64,000 nt of DNA from Gammaproteobacteria bacterium (GCA_021773565.1 JAJFJZ010000025.1:1-64000); one strand, 5' to 3'; shown: positions 27,261 to 37,143, counted from the first letter of the stretch. Notes: generated by a model from the sequence alone, not told the origin. Numbers and translations are program-made.

Positions 27261-28190
27261 ATGCTTAAACAATCAATTAGTTGGCAAATCATGGTGAAGC
27301 TGCGGGTTCTATTTACTCTGGCGATGCTTGCAACTGCTGGCTGCCAGTCGACAGGACCCGAGCAGGTGGACACTGCACCCATTATCCCTCCCGTGAAAGA
27401 GCAGCAGGTCAAACCGCAAAAACCACCGCCACCAATTCCACTTGCCATCGTTGTGAGCGCGAATGTACCTGTATACCTGGATGTAGAAAACGCGCTAACA
27501 AAACAACTCAGCCAACCCTTTGAAGTATTCAACCTGGATGAGAGTAGTGCCGAGGAGATTCTGGCCAGATTGCAAAGTGAAAAAGTTATTTCAATAGTGG
27601 CTATTGGAGACCCGGCACTCAAGCTTGCCTCCCGGCACCATCCTGAAACAAAAATAGTCTACAGCCAGATTTTTAACCCGCTTCCATCTGAATACCGTGG
27701 AGTGGCTGCAATACCACCCATGGCACTACAGCTAAAATACTGGCAATCGCTTAACTCAGATTTGCATCATGTGGGCGTCGTCTCAAGCAAGGATTTCGAA
27801 CCCGTGGTTCAGAAACTGGTTGAGGCGGGCAAATCGCTTGGTATACAGATTGTGAACCGCGAAGTATCTTCAGACAAAGCCGCACTACACGAATTCAGGC
27901 GACTCATACCGGTAGTAGAAGGTTTTATCATTCTGCCTGATGCAAGCATTCTCAGCCCGGGTGTACTACGCCGAATGGTACAGCACGCCAACGCCAATTC
28001 CGTAGAGCTACTGTCCTACAACCTGCCGATCTTTAATCTGGGCGCATATATGCACGTTACCAGTGCCTATGCGGATATTGCCGGCCGCATAATGGACCTG
28101 CTTGAAAATGAAAAGCTTGGTAATCAGGATCTGAAAATCGTTCGCATAAAAGTACGCGGAGCAGAGCTCTACGTCGACCTCCATGGATAA
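27261..28190 (+). CDS. Lipoprotein with ABC-transporter substrate-binding-like fold
   Basis: About 309 residues from ATG 27261, or 299 from ATG 27291 (MVKLRVLF), which gives a more standard leader. The signal ends in lipobox ATAGC, predicting a lipoprotein. After a Pro-rich linker the body resembles the ABC_sub_bind (PF04392) type of periplasmic binding protein: an IVAIGDPALKLAS strand-loop, KIVYSQIFNPL, HHVGVVSSKDFEPVV, IQIVNREVSS and GFIILPDASILSPGVLRRM. No permease or ATPase follows. Instead its stop overlaps by eight bases the start of a membrane GGDEF/EAL protein, so it is more likely the ligand-binding half of a signalling pair than a transporter part. Confidence 0.82.
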   Translation: MLKQSISWQIMVKLRVLFTLAMLATAGCQSTGPEQVDTAPIIPPVKEQQVKPQKPPPPIPLAIVVSANVPVYLDVENALTKQLSQPFEVFNLDESSAEEILARLQSEKVISIVAIGDPALKLASRHHPETKIVYSQIFNPLPSEYRGVAAIPPMALQLKYWQSLNSDLHHVGVVSSKDFEPVVQKLVEAGKSLGIQIVNREVSSDKAALHEFRRLIPVVEGFIILPDASILSPGVLRRMVQHANANSVELLSYNLPIFNLGAYMHVTSAYADIAGRIMDLLENEKLGNQDLKIVRIKVRGAELYVDLHG

Positions 28191-30321
28191 GAGTAATACA
28201 CCCCTGCCCTCCCGAACCCTCGTCAGCGAGGTACTGATCACTCAACTGGTATTTGCAGCAGTAGTAGGATTAATCGCTGTGACCTGTGTGTGGTGGATAG
28301 CTAATCGCGTGGTTCGGGATAACCTGGATGACTGGTCCTTACGATGGGTAGGAGAGCTTGAGGCGCTGGGGTCGGGCTTATACCTTGAGGACGGGGACGA
28401 CAGATTTTTAAATCTTGAAAACTATCTCCTGCGTTTCCCGGAAATTCTTTACGTGCGCTTTTACGATGAACAGGGTTCCGTAATCTATGTAGAGCAGAGT
28501 AACCAAACTTCTCCATTTGATGAACTGCATGTAACCCAGGTAGCAGATCTTCAAAAGCGGGTAGAGACAAACGATAGCCACGTTGTGGATGAATCAAAAC
28601 GCCCCTATGTTCGTATTAGCAAAGCAATAACCACAGAGTCCGTGACTGTTACCGATTTGTTTTCCATCAGCTCTTTTAAGGACATGACGACCCAAAGCGA
28701 TATTGCAGGTTATGTAGAACTGGGTCTTGATTACAGCAAGTATGATCGTTCCCTGGTGAGCAATGTGCTGGCGGGCAGCGTATTTATATTTGTAGCCTTT
28801 GTACTACTGATGGGATTCGGCTGGCTTATTCTGCGCCGGGCCGTGCGTCCACTTTCGGTTATGGAAGCACCCCTGCATAAACTGGCGAGTGGCAATTTTG
28901 ACATAGAGGTACCCGCGTCCAATCACCGGGAAATTGCTGCCATCGGAAACGCCCTGCAGACGGCTGCACAAAACGTGCAACAACGAGACAAGCACCTGCG
29001 CAAACTTGCGTCTTTTGATGCACTTACAGGCATGGCAAACCGGCATCATTTCCTGGAACAATTCGAGGAAAAATTGAGCAAATCCGGTGGCGCGGTACTA
29101 TTTATTGATCTGGACCAGTTCAAAAATGTAAACGACACTTACGGCCATGCCGCCGGTGATGAAATACTCACTCAGTGTGCGGAACGTATCCGTCAGGCGG
29201 TGCGCCCCGACGACCTGATTGCGCGTCTGGGCGGTGATGAATTCATCATGTTTGTCCCCGAGATTACCGCACACTCGGCAAAACGAATTGCCAACCAACT
29301 GCTATCAGACCTGGGTAAATATCCACTGAGCTACGCCGACAAGTCCTTTACCATTGGTTGCAGTGTTGGCGTGACCATTGCAAAAAATGACAGTATTTAC
29401 ACCACTGCTGAACTGGTTTCCCAAGCAGATGTTGCCTGTCGTTCTGCTAAAGCAGAAGGCCGGAATTGTGTGCACCTGTACAGGGAAAAAGCGGGCGATA
29501 TAGAAGCTATCCAGGGGCACGTTGATTGGCGCCAACGCATTCAACATGCGCTAATGGAAAACCTTTTTGAGCTGCATTACCAGCCTATAATGCATACCAA
29601 ATCGGGATCAATAAAACATTATGAAGCACTAATCAGATTGCGTGAAGACGGGGAACTCTATTACCCCAACAGCTTCCTGCCCGCAGCCGAACGATCTGGC
29701 CTTATGAAGGATATCGATCGCTGGGTGATCGAAAACGCGATGACGGAGCTGGCGGAGCAACGAAAAAACAATCCCGAACTGCAATTCAGCATAAACATCG
29801 CAGGAAATACTTTTATTGACGGCGCCTTTACACGTTTTGTCCGTTTTCAACTCAATCGACTAAAACTGCCTGCCTCCAGTATCATTTTCGAAATCACCGA
29901 ACAGGTGGCTATCGGTAGCCTGTCTGATGCAATTCCGCAGATTGAAGAGTTGGTAGAGCTCGGTTGTACGTTTGCCGTGGATGATTTTGGTACCGGCTAC
30001 AGCTCGCTTAATTACATCAAGCGCTTACCCGTTCAATACATAAAAATTGATGGTGCCTTCATCAATGGCTTGTGTGAGAGCACCATTGACCAAACCATTG
30101 TTCAGGCTATCGCTGACATTGCACATATAGTAGGCATGAAAACCATCGCTGAATTTGTGGGAGACGAAGCAACGCTACAGATGGTAAAAAAAATAGGCAT
30201 CGATTATGTGCAGGGCTTTCATATTGGTAAACCGTCCCCCACACTGCTGGATGCCCCGGACGAAGAAAATGTTGTGCCTCTAACAACCAAAAAAACCCGA
30301 AAAAAAGCGAATAAAAAATAA
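28183..30321 (+). CDS. Membrane diguanylate cyclase/phosphodiesterase (HAMP-GGDEF-EAL)
   Basis: 712 residues. Two membrane helices (about 16-42 and 190-215) bracket a periplasmic sensor region, followed by a HAMP linker (RRAVRPLSVMEAPLHKLASGN). The GGDEF domain has the canonical RLGGDEF at about residue 350, so c-di-GMP synthesis is possible. The EAL domain begins with a canonical Glu-Ala-Leu near residue 481 and contains FEITEQVA, FAVDDFGTGYSSL and VKYIKIDG-like strands, so hydrolysis is also possible. The tail is Lys-rich. The start overlaps the upstream lipoprotein gene by eight bases; the lipoprotein could present a ligand to the periplasmic region. Confidence 0.93.
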   Translation: MDKSNTPLPSRTLVSEVLITQLVFAAVVGLIAVTCVWWIANRVVRDNLDDWSLRWVGELEALGSGLYLEDGDDRFLNLENYLLRFPEILYVRFYDEQGSVIYVEQSNQTSPFDELHVTQVADLQKRVETNDSHVVDESKRPYVRISKAITTESVTVTDLFSISSFKDMTTQSDIAGYVELGLDYSKYDRSLVSNVLAGSVFIFVAFVLLMGFGWLILRRAVRPLSVMEAPLHKLASGNFDIEVPASNHREIAAIGNALQTAAQNVQQRDKHLRKLASFDALTGMANRHHFLEQFEEKLSKSGGAVLFIDLDQFKNVNDTYGHAAGDEILTQCAERIRQAVRPDDLIARLGGDEFIMFVPEITAHSAKRIANQLLSDLGKYPLSYADKSFTIGCSVGVTIAKNDSIYTTAELVSQADVACRSAKAEGRNCVHLYREKAGDIEAIQGHVDWRQRIQHALMENLFELHYQPIMHTKSGSIKHYEALIRLREDGELYYPNSFLPAAERSGLMKDIDRWVIENAMTELAEQRKNNPELQFSINIAGNTFIDGAFTRFVRFQLNRLKLPASSIIFEITEQVAIGSLSDAIPQIEELVELGCTFAVDDFGTGYSSLNYIKRLPVQYIKIDGAFINGLCESTIDQTIVQAIADIAHIVGMKTIAEFVGDEATLQMVKKIGIDYVQGFHIGKPSPTLLDAPDEENVVPLTTKKTRKKANKK

Positions 30322-30329
30322 CCAAAGGT

Positions 30330-31727
30330 TCAATGTCGCAACATACGCACCCGGCAAGATCGCCCTTTTAGTTTTCCTTCTGACAGTTTTTTAAAGGCGG
30401 CCTTTGCTACCGGGGCTTCTATCGCAACAAAGGACCAGTTATCAGCAACCTTGATCTTACCAACATTACGCGCCTCGATACCTTTTTCGCCTGTTAACGC
30501 ACCCAGAATATCACCGGCACGAACCTTTTGTTTTTTACCAAGGCCCACTTGCAGGGTGGTAAAACGGGGCCGCAATTTTTTTCGTTCCAGAACTTCCCTG
30601 GAGGGCAAACGCGCTCGTGAATTTAATCCGGTATCAACGTCAAGCAATTCGAGCTTGAATTCTTCACGATCACTGAAAAAAGTATAGGCAAAACCTTTAC
30701 TTCCAGCTCGTCCGGTGCGCCCTACCCTGTGAACATGCACTTCGGGATCCTGGGCGATGTGATAGTTAAAAACTGCATCCAACGCAGTTATATCCAGACC
30801 CCGTGCTGCTACATCTGTCGCCACCAACACCGATACACTGTTGTTGGAAAACCTGATCAGGGTCTGGTCCCTGTCTTTCTGATCCATATCACCATGCAAT
30901 GCCAGAGCGCTAAAACCATGTTCACTCAAGGCATCTGCCACTTCCCTTACTTCACGTTTGGTATTACAAAATACCAGGCTGGTTTCAGGCTGGTATTTTT
31001 GCAACAACAATCGTAAAGCCAATAAGCGCTCCTGGTTATCGGCAACCCTGTAAAAGGTTTGCTCAATGCTGTTGATATCATGGGTTTCATCGATGCTCAC
31101 CATGAGGGGCTTGTTCATGATCCGCCCGCTGGTGTGCTTGATTTGCTCCGGAAATGTAGCACTAAACAACAGGGTCTGGCGCCGGGTTGGCAGTTGTTCG
31201 ATGATCTGGTCCAGCACTTCCTGAAAGCCCATATCGAGCATTCTGTCGGCTTCATCCAGCACCAGGGTTTCAACGTTTGCCAAATCCAGGCGGCCTTTGC
31301 GCAGATGATCTTCAAGACGCCCAGGAGTTCCAACAACTATGTGGGCGCCATGTTCCAGAGACGTTATTTGTGGCCCAAAGGGCGTACCACCGCACAGGGT
31401 TAATACTTTAATGTTATGGATACTCCTGGCCAGGCGTCGAATCTCGCCCGCTACCTGGTCTGCCAGTTCACGGGTTGGACATATAACCAGGGCCTGAACC
31501 TGAAAACGCTTCACCTGAAGTTTTTGTAATACACCCAATGCAAAGGCCGCGGTTTTACCGGACCCGGTCTTACCCTGGCCAATAAGGTCCCTGCCCGCCA
31601 ATATGGGCGGCAGACTCTCTGCCTGGATCGGTGTCATTTCGGTGTACCCCAGAGTGACGAGATTTTCCAGCAGATCCGGATGCAGGGGCAGCATAGAAAA
31701 AGCACGTATTTCTGGTGAATCCGGCAT
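30330..31727 (-). CDS. dbpA: ATP-dependent RNA helicase DbpA
   Basis: 465 residues. DEAD-box core: Q motif region GYTEMTPIQAESLP, Walker A GQGKTGSGKTAA, PTRELADQV, GTPGRL, DEAD in LVLDEADRMLDMGF, SAT in LLFSATFPEQ, then the second RecA lobe with CNTKREV, VLVATDVAARGLD and HRVGRTGRAG. The C-terminal ~75 residues (KVRAGDILGALTGEKG through VRMLRH) form the RNA-recognition domain that in DbpA binds helix 92 of 23S rRNA. It acts in large-subunit ribosome assembly. It is convergent with the GGDEF/EAL gene with only 8 bases between stops. Confidence 0.94.
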   Translation of the reverse strand: MPDSPEIRAFSMLPLHPDLLENLVTLGYTEMTPIQAESLPPILAGRDLIGQGKTGSGKTAAFALGVLQKLQVKRFQVQALVICPTRELADQVAGEIRRLARSIHNIKVLTLCGGTPFGPQITSLEHGAHIVVGTPGRLEDHLRKGRLDLANVETLVLDEADRMLDMGFQEVLDQIIEQLPTRRQTLLFSATFPEQIKHTSGRIMNKPLMVSIDETHDINSIEQTFYRVADNQERLLALRLLLQKYQPETSLVFCNTKREVREVADALSEHGFSALALHGDMDQKDRDQTLIRFSNNSVSVLVATDVAARGLDITALDAVFNYHIAQDPEVHVHRVGRTGRAGSKGFAYTFFSDREEFKLELLDVDTGLNSRARLPSREVLERKKLRPRFTTLQVGLGKKQKVRAGDILGALTGEKGIEARNVGKIKVADNWSFVAIEAPVAKAAFKKLSEGKLKGRSCRVRMLRH

Positions 31728-31796
31728 ACTGGTTCCAAAGAGCGGGTGATCTTGTCAGAATACCACATCACCGACAGGCAATATCCCGGAAACAGT

Positions 31797-32759
31797 ATGA
31801 ACGTTCCCATTATTGATCAAGGCGCCGTCAATCGAATTCTCAACATGCGTGTTTGCATTGACCTGATCAAACAGGTTCAGATTGGTATCAGCGAAGGAGC
31901 GATAAAAAACCCACTGCGCAGTTTTAACGCACTTTCACAAAAACAGAATCTTTTTGGAGTAATGCCGGGAGAATTGCCCAAACAGAGTGTGTTTGGAGCA
32001 AAGCTGATCAGCGTATATCCGGAAAACCCAAAAATTAACAAACAGCCCGCGATACAGGGATTCGTGCTGTTATTTGATTCTGACACAGGAGCACCACTTG
32101 CGTTTGTGGATGCTGCCTCCCTCACTGCTATCCGCACCGCTGCCGCCAGTGCCGCTGCCACACATGCACTGGCGCGTGATAATGCAAAAGTATTAGCACT
32201 TTTGGGATACGGCGTTCAGGCCGCAAGCCACCTCCAGGCCATGCTGGAAGTGCGCGAAATCGATAAAGTTTATGTGTGGGGGCCGACACTTGCCAATGCC
32301 CTTGCGTTCGCGGAAAAATATTCACGACTATTTGAAATCGAAATACAAGCGGTTGATCAGGCAGAATATGCAGTTCGCCATGCAGACATACTTTGCGCTG
32401 TAAGTAACGCATCACAAGCCATTATAAAAGGTAACTGGCTGCAGAAAGGAGCGCATATTAACCTCGTTGGTGCGCATACACCGGATACGCGAGAGGCAGA
32501 TACCCTGACGATGTCACGCAGCCGAATTTTTACGGAAATTAGCGAAATTGCACTGAAAGAATCGGGAGACCTGATACTGCCTCTTGCTTCGGGAGACATA
32601 TCCATTAGCGATATTGTTAGTGAGATCGGTTTAGTTTATAAGGGGGTTATAAAAGGCCGCTTGAACAGCACAGACATTACGCTCTACAAAAGCCTGGGTA
32701 ATACTGCACAGGATCTGATTTGTGCTGATTACGTGTTCAGAAATTATAAGGCGGCTTAA
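31797..32759 (+). CDS. Ornithine cyclodeaminase / mu-crystallin family protein
   Basis: 320 residues from ATG 31797, preceded by a CCGGAAA ribosome site; the longer frame from 31746 lacks support. The N-terminal substrate domain includes FGVMPGELP and GAKLISVYPENP with the conserved Lys. The Rossmann part begins at LALLGYGVQAASHLQAM, followed by VYVWGPTLANALAFAEKY and INLVGAHTPDTREADTL. Family members cyclise ornithine to proline or reduce cyclic imines (pyrroline-2-carboxylate). Either would fit a genome with PutA, but the exact reaction cannot be told here. It is divergent from dbpA (69 bases apart). Confidence 0.87.
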   Translation: MNVPIIDQGAVNRILNMRVCIDLIKQVQIGISEGAIKNPLRSFNALSQKQNLFGVMPGELPKQSVFGAKLISVYPENPKINKQPAIQGFVLLFDSDTGAPLAFVDAASLTAIRTAAASAAATHALARDNAKVLALLGYGVQAASHLQAMLEVREIDKVYVWGPTLANALAFAEKYSRLFEIEIQAVDQAEYAVRHADILCAVSNASQAIIKGNWLQKGAHINLVGAHTPDTREADTLTMSRSRIFTEISEIALKESGDLILPLASGDISISDIVSEIGLVYKGVIKGRLNSTDITLYKSLGNTAQDLICADYVFRNYKAA

Positions 32760-32821
32760 ACGGGCCCCGACAAACCCACCGAACGCATTGCGTTTACGGT
32801 AATTAATCAGAGCTTCCCAAT

Positions 32822-35125
32822 ATGAATCGATTTTCCCTGTTACTGGCCATCTTACTCTCAGTCATTTTATTCGGGTTGGACACCTGGCTGGTGCGACTAC
32901 CGGATGTACGCCCTGAAAGTATCCCCGAAAACCAGTTTTCTTCGGAACGCGCTATTAATTTACTCAAACACCTTCTGGACGACAATACACCGCACCCGGT
33001 AGGTAGCAGTGCAAACAAGGCCGTTCGTATGCGTATCTCTCAATGGCTGAGCGAACAGCATATCGAATGGGAAGTACAATCAACGTGGGCTTGTGCATTT
33101 GAAACCAGCCGCTGCGCGTGGGTAGAAAATATCATTGCCACGCTTCCCGGTAAAAATACAGATATGGAACAAAATCCCTATGTCGCCCTGATGGCCCATT
33201 ATGACTCCGTGCCCATGGCGCCAGGTGCCGGAGACGACGGCGCTGGTGTTGTCACCACGCTGGAAGTGGCACGTATCCTTAAAATGGAAGGTCCTGCCAA
33301 TAATCCACTCATGTTGATAATCACTGATTCGGAAGAAGTGGGTTTAATGGGTGCAGAAGCATTTTTTAACCAGCACCCACTGGCAAAAAGTGTCGGAATG
33401 GTTGTGAACGTAGAAGGTGGAGGAAGCTCAGGACATAGCCAGGTATTGCGTACCGCCTTTGGCAGTCGAATGATACTTTCGTCCTATGTAGAAAGTGCAA
33501 AATACCCATTTGGCAACTCTATCGCCAACGAAATGTTTAAGCGGATGCCCAACGATACCGATTTTTCAGTTTCGATGCGCGCCAGTATCCCGGGGATTGA
33601 CTTCGCCTTTGCTTCTGAACTTAGCCACTACCACACCCCCAACGATAATACCGACAACCTGGATCCACGCAGTGTGCAGCATCACGGGGAAAACGTACTA
33701 CCCTTAACGCGTGTTTTGCTAGCGGCTGAGCTGGGGAATTTACCTGCAGATGAGCTTGCCTACAGCCAGAGTTACGCGTTCTGGCTGCAATGGCAGGACA
33801 CCACAAGTCTTTGGATCCTGGTTTTCGCGCTTGCCCTGCTATTTATCGCCTCTGTACGCTTCAAGGTTTACCAATACCCGGCCAGAGAATTGTCCTGGTC
33901 CCTGCTCGGAACTCCGGCTTTAGTAACTGCAGTTATAGCTGTCGCCTTTATGCTCTTTAAGGCTATTGCGCTGTTAAACGGCACAACCGTATCCTGGCCT
34001 GCAACCGACTGGCCGTTCAGGATGGTGTTATTTACGAGCCCGGTGCTTTGTGTTGCATGGACAGCCCTGTTCCTGAATAATCGTGTGCCTCAAACACTCA
34101 CCGTGTTTGCAACATGGTGGTGGTGGGCCGTATTTGCAGCTCTACTCACCTTTACTGTTCCGGGCGCCGCCGGTCCTTTGCTAATCCCACTACTGGCCAG
34201 CTCGGTATTGCTACTGGGCGCTTCATTTCTAAAGAACTCGAACTCAAGGACTACAAACTTAACTGAATACGAAACACCAGACGCGCTTTCCTGGACAGGT
34301 CTGGCAAGCCTGGTCTTTGTGATTCCCAACACACTCAGTCTGGTTTTGCCGCTCGAAACAACCCAGGGCTATGGCCTGATCATTGCAACCTTTCCCCTGC
34401 TGGCTCTTTTTGCCATGGCACTGGCGCCATTGGCCCGGGGCACCGGGCTCCGTATCACAGCCATCTCATCAAGCATTCTGATGGCAGTTGCCATAACCTT
34501 TGCCGCGTCAATGCCCCTTTACTCGCCGTGGCGACCGCAACATGTCAACATACACTACAGTGAAAACCTGGCAGATCAGACTGCACGCGTTCAGCTCAGC
34601 TCTCGAAATCCTGCTCCACAGCTTATGCTGGCAACGCAGAATTTTAGCTCGGGAACACTCAGCCTGTATCCCTGGGATGAAACAGGTACTGATGATATAG
34701 CGGAAGTTTCACCCAGTGGATGGGACGGACCAACATTAAGCGTAAATTCGGTGGAATCTCGGGGCAAACATCGCTTGATTGATCTGAATCTGCAAGCACA
34801 ACGACCGGTTTACGGCATGTTTTTATTATTCGACCAATCCGTGAATGTCGTAGAGTACGCTATTGATGGCAACAAGGTGAAAGCTCACAAGCTGACAAGG
34901 GGGCCAGGCAAGGGCGCACACAGGCTGTTTTTGTTTGGCATAAACCAGCGACCTGTGAATTTAAAAATACTGGTAGAGGATAAGGGCCCGGCAGATTTAT
35001 ATCTTGCTGATATTTCAACCACGTTACCTGCATCTATCGCGAATACTTACAAGGCTCGGCACCCGCTTGCAAGTCCGGTACACCAGGGAGATCTGGCAAC
35101 CCTGTACCGCAAGATACAATTGTAA
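32822..35125 (+). CDS. Membrane-bound M28-family metallopeptidase
   Basis: 767 residues. An N-terminal membrane anchor is followed by an M28 peptidase domain (about 40-300) with di-zinc ligands visible: His/Asp in LMAHYDSV, Asp in GAGDDGAGV, the Glu-Glu pair in DSEEVGLMGA, Glu in NVEGGG and His in ELSHYHTPND. The second half has about eight or nine membrane helices, then a C-terminal beta-rich soluble domain. This three-part layout resembles eukaryotic ER metallopeptidase ERMP1/Fxna and their bacterial homologues. The peptidase domain should face the periplasm. The Start ATG lies 62 bases after the cyclodeaminase gene; I see no ribosome site of note. Confidence 0.9.
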   Translation: MNRFSLLLAILLSVILFGLDTWLVRLPDVRPESIPENQFSSERAINLLKHLLDDNTPHPVGSSANKAVRMRISQWLSEQHIEWEVQSTWACAFETSRCAWVENIIATLPGKNTDMEQNPYVALMAHYDSVPMAPGAGDDGAGVVTTLEVARILKMEGPANNPLMLIITDSEEVGLMGAEAFFNQHPLAKSVGMVVNVEGGGSSGHSQVLRTAFGSRMILSSYVESAKYPFGNSIANEMFKRMPNDTDFSVSMRASIPGIDFAFASELSHYHTPNDNTDNLDPRSVQHHGENVLPLTRVLLAAELGNLPADELAYSQSYAFWLQWQDTTSLWILVFALALLFIASVRFKVYQYPARELSWSLLGTPALVTAVIAVAFMLFKAIALLNGTTVSWPATDWPFRMVLFTSPVLCVAWTALFLNNRVPQTLTVFATWWWWAVFAALLTFTVPGAAGPLLIPLLASSVLLLGASFLKNSNSRTTNLTEYETPDALSWTGLASLVFVIPNTLSLVLPLETTQGYGLIIATFPLLALFAMALAPLARGTGLRITAISSSILMAVAITFAASMPLYSPWRPQHVNIHYSENLADQTARVQLSSRNPAPQLMLATQNFSSGTLSLYPWDETGTDDIAEVSPSGWDGPTLSVNSVESRGKHRLIDLNLQAQRPVYGMFLLFDQSVNVVEYAIDGNKVKAHKLTRGPGKGAHRLFLFGINQRPVNLKILVEDKGPADLYLADISTTLPASIANTYKARHPLASPVHQGDLATLYRKIQL

Positions 35126-35149
35126 GCAGTACGATTGCTATTCTTGCGG

Positions 35150-35332
35150 CTATTCTTGCGTCTCGTCCCGCAAATCCTCTTCCCGCATGAGCCCTGCTTC
35201 TATTTCTGCCATTCGCTCCTGATGCTCGTAATGTCGATTGAGCATCTTGCTACCAATGCTCATCACAATTGCAACTACCGGAATGATGATCCATACCACT
35301 TCCGGATTCAGTAATTGCTTTATAAATTCCAT
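35150..35332 (-). CDS. 60-residue membrane protein with charged tail
   Basis: MEFIKQLLNP is followed by a single membrane helix (about residues 12-29, VVWIIIPVVAIVMSIGSKM) and a very charged helical tail (HYEHQERMAEIEAGLMREED). The layout recalls PspB-like small proteins, but I do not claim that identity. The ATG at 35332 has a good AGGGAG site seven bases upstream, which supports translation. It stands alone, convergent with the M28 gene. Confidence 0.68.
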   Translation of the reverse strand: MEFIKQLLNPEVVWIIIPVVAIVMSIGSKMLNRHYEHQERMAEIEAGLMREEDLRDETQE

Positions 35333-35471
35333 ATGTAAACTCCCTGACCGTCATGTGCAGACTACCGCAATACCCCTCGCGCGCCAATGCCTTGCCAGAT
35401 TGTGAACCAGTACGCAGTTGCCGAGCGATTCTGGATGTAATGTGCCTCTAGTGAAGCCAAGGGCAGCCAGT

Positions 35472-35744
35472 ATGCCAACACGACGCCTGGACCCAAAAGA
35501 CCTGTTGCACATGCAAACCGAGCGGGTATTTCGCTCGGACAACGAGTGGTTTTTTTGTACCAGGGAAGGAATTGGTGTTGGCCCCTACGCCAGCGAGGAA
35601 ATGGCCCGTTTTCGTGGCAAGGAACTTGCCAGGCGCTTATCTGCCCTGAGTGACAAGCAAGAAATCACGGCATGCATCCGCAACTTCGTTTTTGAGACCT
35701 CCGGTCTCGTTGAAATTTCTACTCTTAAACGCCAGTCCATCTAG
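35472..35744 (+). CDS. DUF6316-like small protein
   Basis: About 90 residues from ATG 35472; ATG 35511 and TTG 35418 are alternatives and none has a good ribosome site. The central pattern VFRSDNEWFFCTREGIGVGPY followed by ASEEMARFRGKELARRL resembles the short DUF6316-type proteins of gammaproteobacteria, in which an aromatic strand pair ends in a GP[YF] turn. It is predicted cytosolic and of unknown function. Confidence 0.65.
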   Translation: MPTRRLDPKDLLHMQTERVFRSDNEWFFCTREGIGVGPYASEEMARFRGKELARRLSALSDKQEITACIRNFVFETSGLVEISTLKRQSI

Positions 35745-35838
35745 GTAGTAATACCCTCGTTTTTGGAAACGTGCGTTCCACCAGGAAATCGCTTACAGTC
35801 CCTAAACAAGGAACAAGAAGACATTTCAGGGGATAGCT

Positions 35839-37143
35839 TTGAGCGAAACTTCCGGGACTGGTAGTCCGTTGGTTGAAGAACATTTCAGTGATCAGGAAAA
35901 GTACTACACGCTGGTAATTCTCACCTTTGTTTACATCTTCAACTTCGTTGACCGGCAAGTACTCTCCATTCTCCAGGAAGGCATCAAGGCCGACCTCGGC
36001 CTGTCAGACACTCAGCTAGGATTGCTTTCCGGATTGAGCTTTGCCCTGTTTTACGTGTCCTTTGGAATTCCGATAGCGCGTTTTGCCGATAAAAGCTCGC
36101 GTCGCAACATCGTCGCAGCCGCGATTGGCACCTGGAGCTTTATGACCGCCATGTGCGGATTGGCCCAGAACTTCTGGCATTTGCTGGGTGCCCGAATTGG
36201 CGTTGGCATTGGTGAAGCAGGTGGTAGCCCACCAGCCCACTCCATGATTTCAGATTTATTCCCTCCGGAACAGCGCGCCACCGCATTGGCATTCTACTCT
36301 ACCGGTATTAATTTTGGCGTGCTGCTGGGTTTTGTCATTGGTGGGATAGTGAACGACATCTATGGCTGGCGCCTGGTGTTTTTTATCGTCGGCATTCCCG
36401 GAATAGTAATGGCACTACTGGTACGATTTACCCTGCGTGAGCCGCCACGGGGCATGTCCGAAAACAAAGTGGTAAATGCAGAGGCTCCTCCCTTCAGGGA
36501 TGTATTTCGCCTGCTACGCTCACGAAAATCTTTTCGCCACATGTCGGTTGCCGCCGGCCTGCATGCATTTGTAGGCTATGGTGTAACCACCTGGATAGCA
36601 TCATTTCTAATTCGCACCTACGATTTGCAGGGAACTTCCGAAATTGGCATTTGGCTGGGACTGATATCAGGCACCGCCGGTGCAACCGGTACATTTTTTG
36701 GGGGTTATCTGGCCGACAAACTGGGTAAAAAGGACAAGCGCTGGTACATGTGGGTTTCCGCATGGGCAACTATCATCTCGGTGCCATTATTATTGGTAGT
36801 TTTTCTGCTCAACAACTACTACCTTGCACTGTCTATCTATCTGATACCGGCATTTTTCAGTTCAATGTATCTCGGGCCGACGCTCGCTATGACGCATGGC
36901 ATTGTCAGTTTACGCATGCGCGCATTGGCATCTGCCATTTTGTTTTTTGTACTCAACCTGATCGGGCTGGGAATGGGGCCCTTTATGACCGGATTTTTGA
37001 GTGACCAGTTAATTCCACAATTCGGGGCTGAATCACTGCGTTATGCCCTGGTGTGCCTGGTATTTGTTTATCTGTGGAGTGGCGTGCATTATCTGATAGC
37101 AGCAAAAACTCTGCGAGAAGATCTGGCCAATGCGCCAGCCTGA
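35839..37143 (+). CDS. Major facilitator superfamily transporter (Spinster-like)
   Basis: 434 residues, 12 predicted helices. The MFS loop 2-3 signature reads PIARFADKSSRRN, and after helix 4 GARIGVGIGEAGGSPPAHSMI is typical of the spinster/hexuronate-like marine MFS group. The C-terminal half repeats the motif at GGYLADKLGKKDKRW. The likely start is TTG 35839 with AGGGGA about eight bases upstream; there is no suitable ATG. It is the first gene of a same-strand run with the thioredoxin-fold protein, the UGSC selenoprotein and the PQQ dehydrogenase (gap of 66 bases to the next), so it may carry the pathway's organic substrate. The substrate is unknown. Confidence 0.88.
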   Translation: MSETSGTGSPLVEEHFSDQEKYYTLVILTFVYIFNFVDRQVLSILQEGIKADLGLSDTQLGLLSGLSFALFYVSFGIPIARFADKSSRRNIVAAAIGTWSFMTAMCGLAQNFWHLLGARIGVGIGEAGGSPPAHSMISDLFPPEQRATALAFYSTGINFGVLLGFVIGGIVNDIYGWRLVFFIVGIPGIVMALLVRFTLREPPRGMSENKVVNAEAPPFRDVFRLLRSRKSFRHMSVAAGLHAFVGYGVTTWIASFLIRTYDLQGTSEIGIWLGLISGTAGATGTFFGGYLADKLGKKDKRWYMWVSAWATIISVPLLLVVFLLNNYYLALSIYLIPAFFSSMYLGPTLAMTHGIVSLRMRALASAILFFVLNLIGLGMGPFMTGFLSDQLIPQFGAESLRYALVCLVFVYLWSGVHYLIAAKTLREDLANAPA

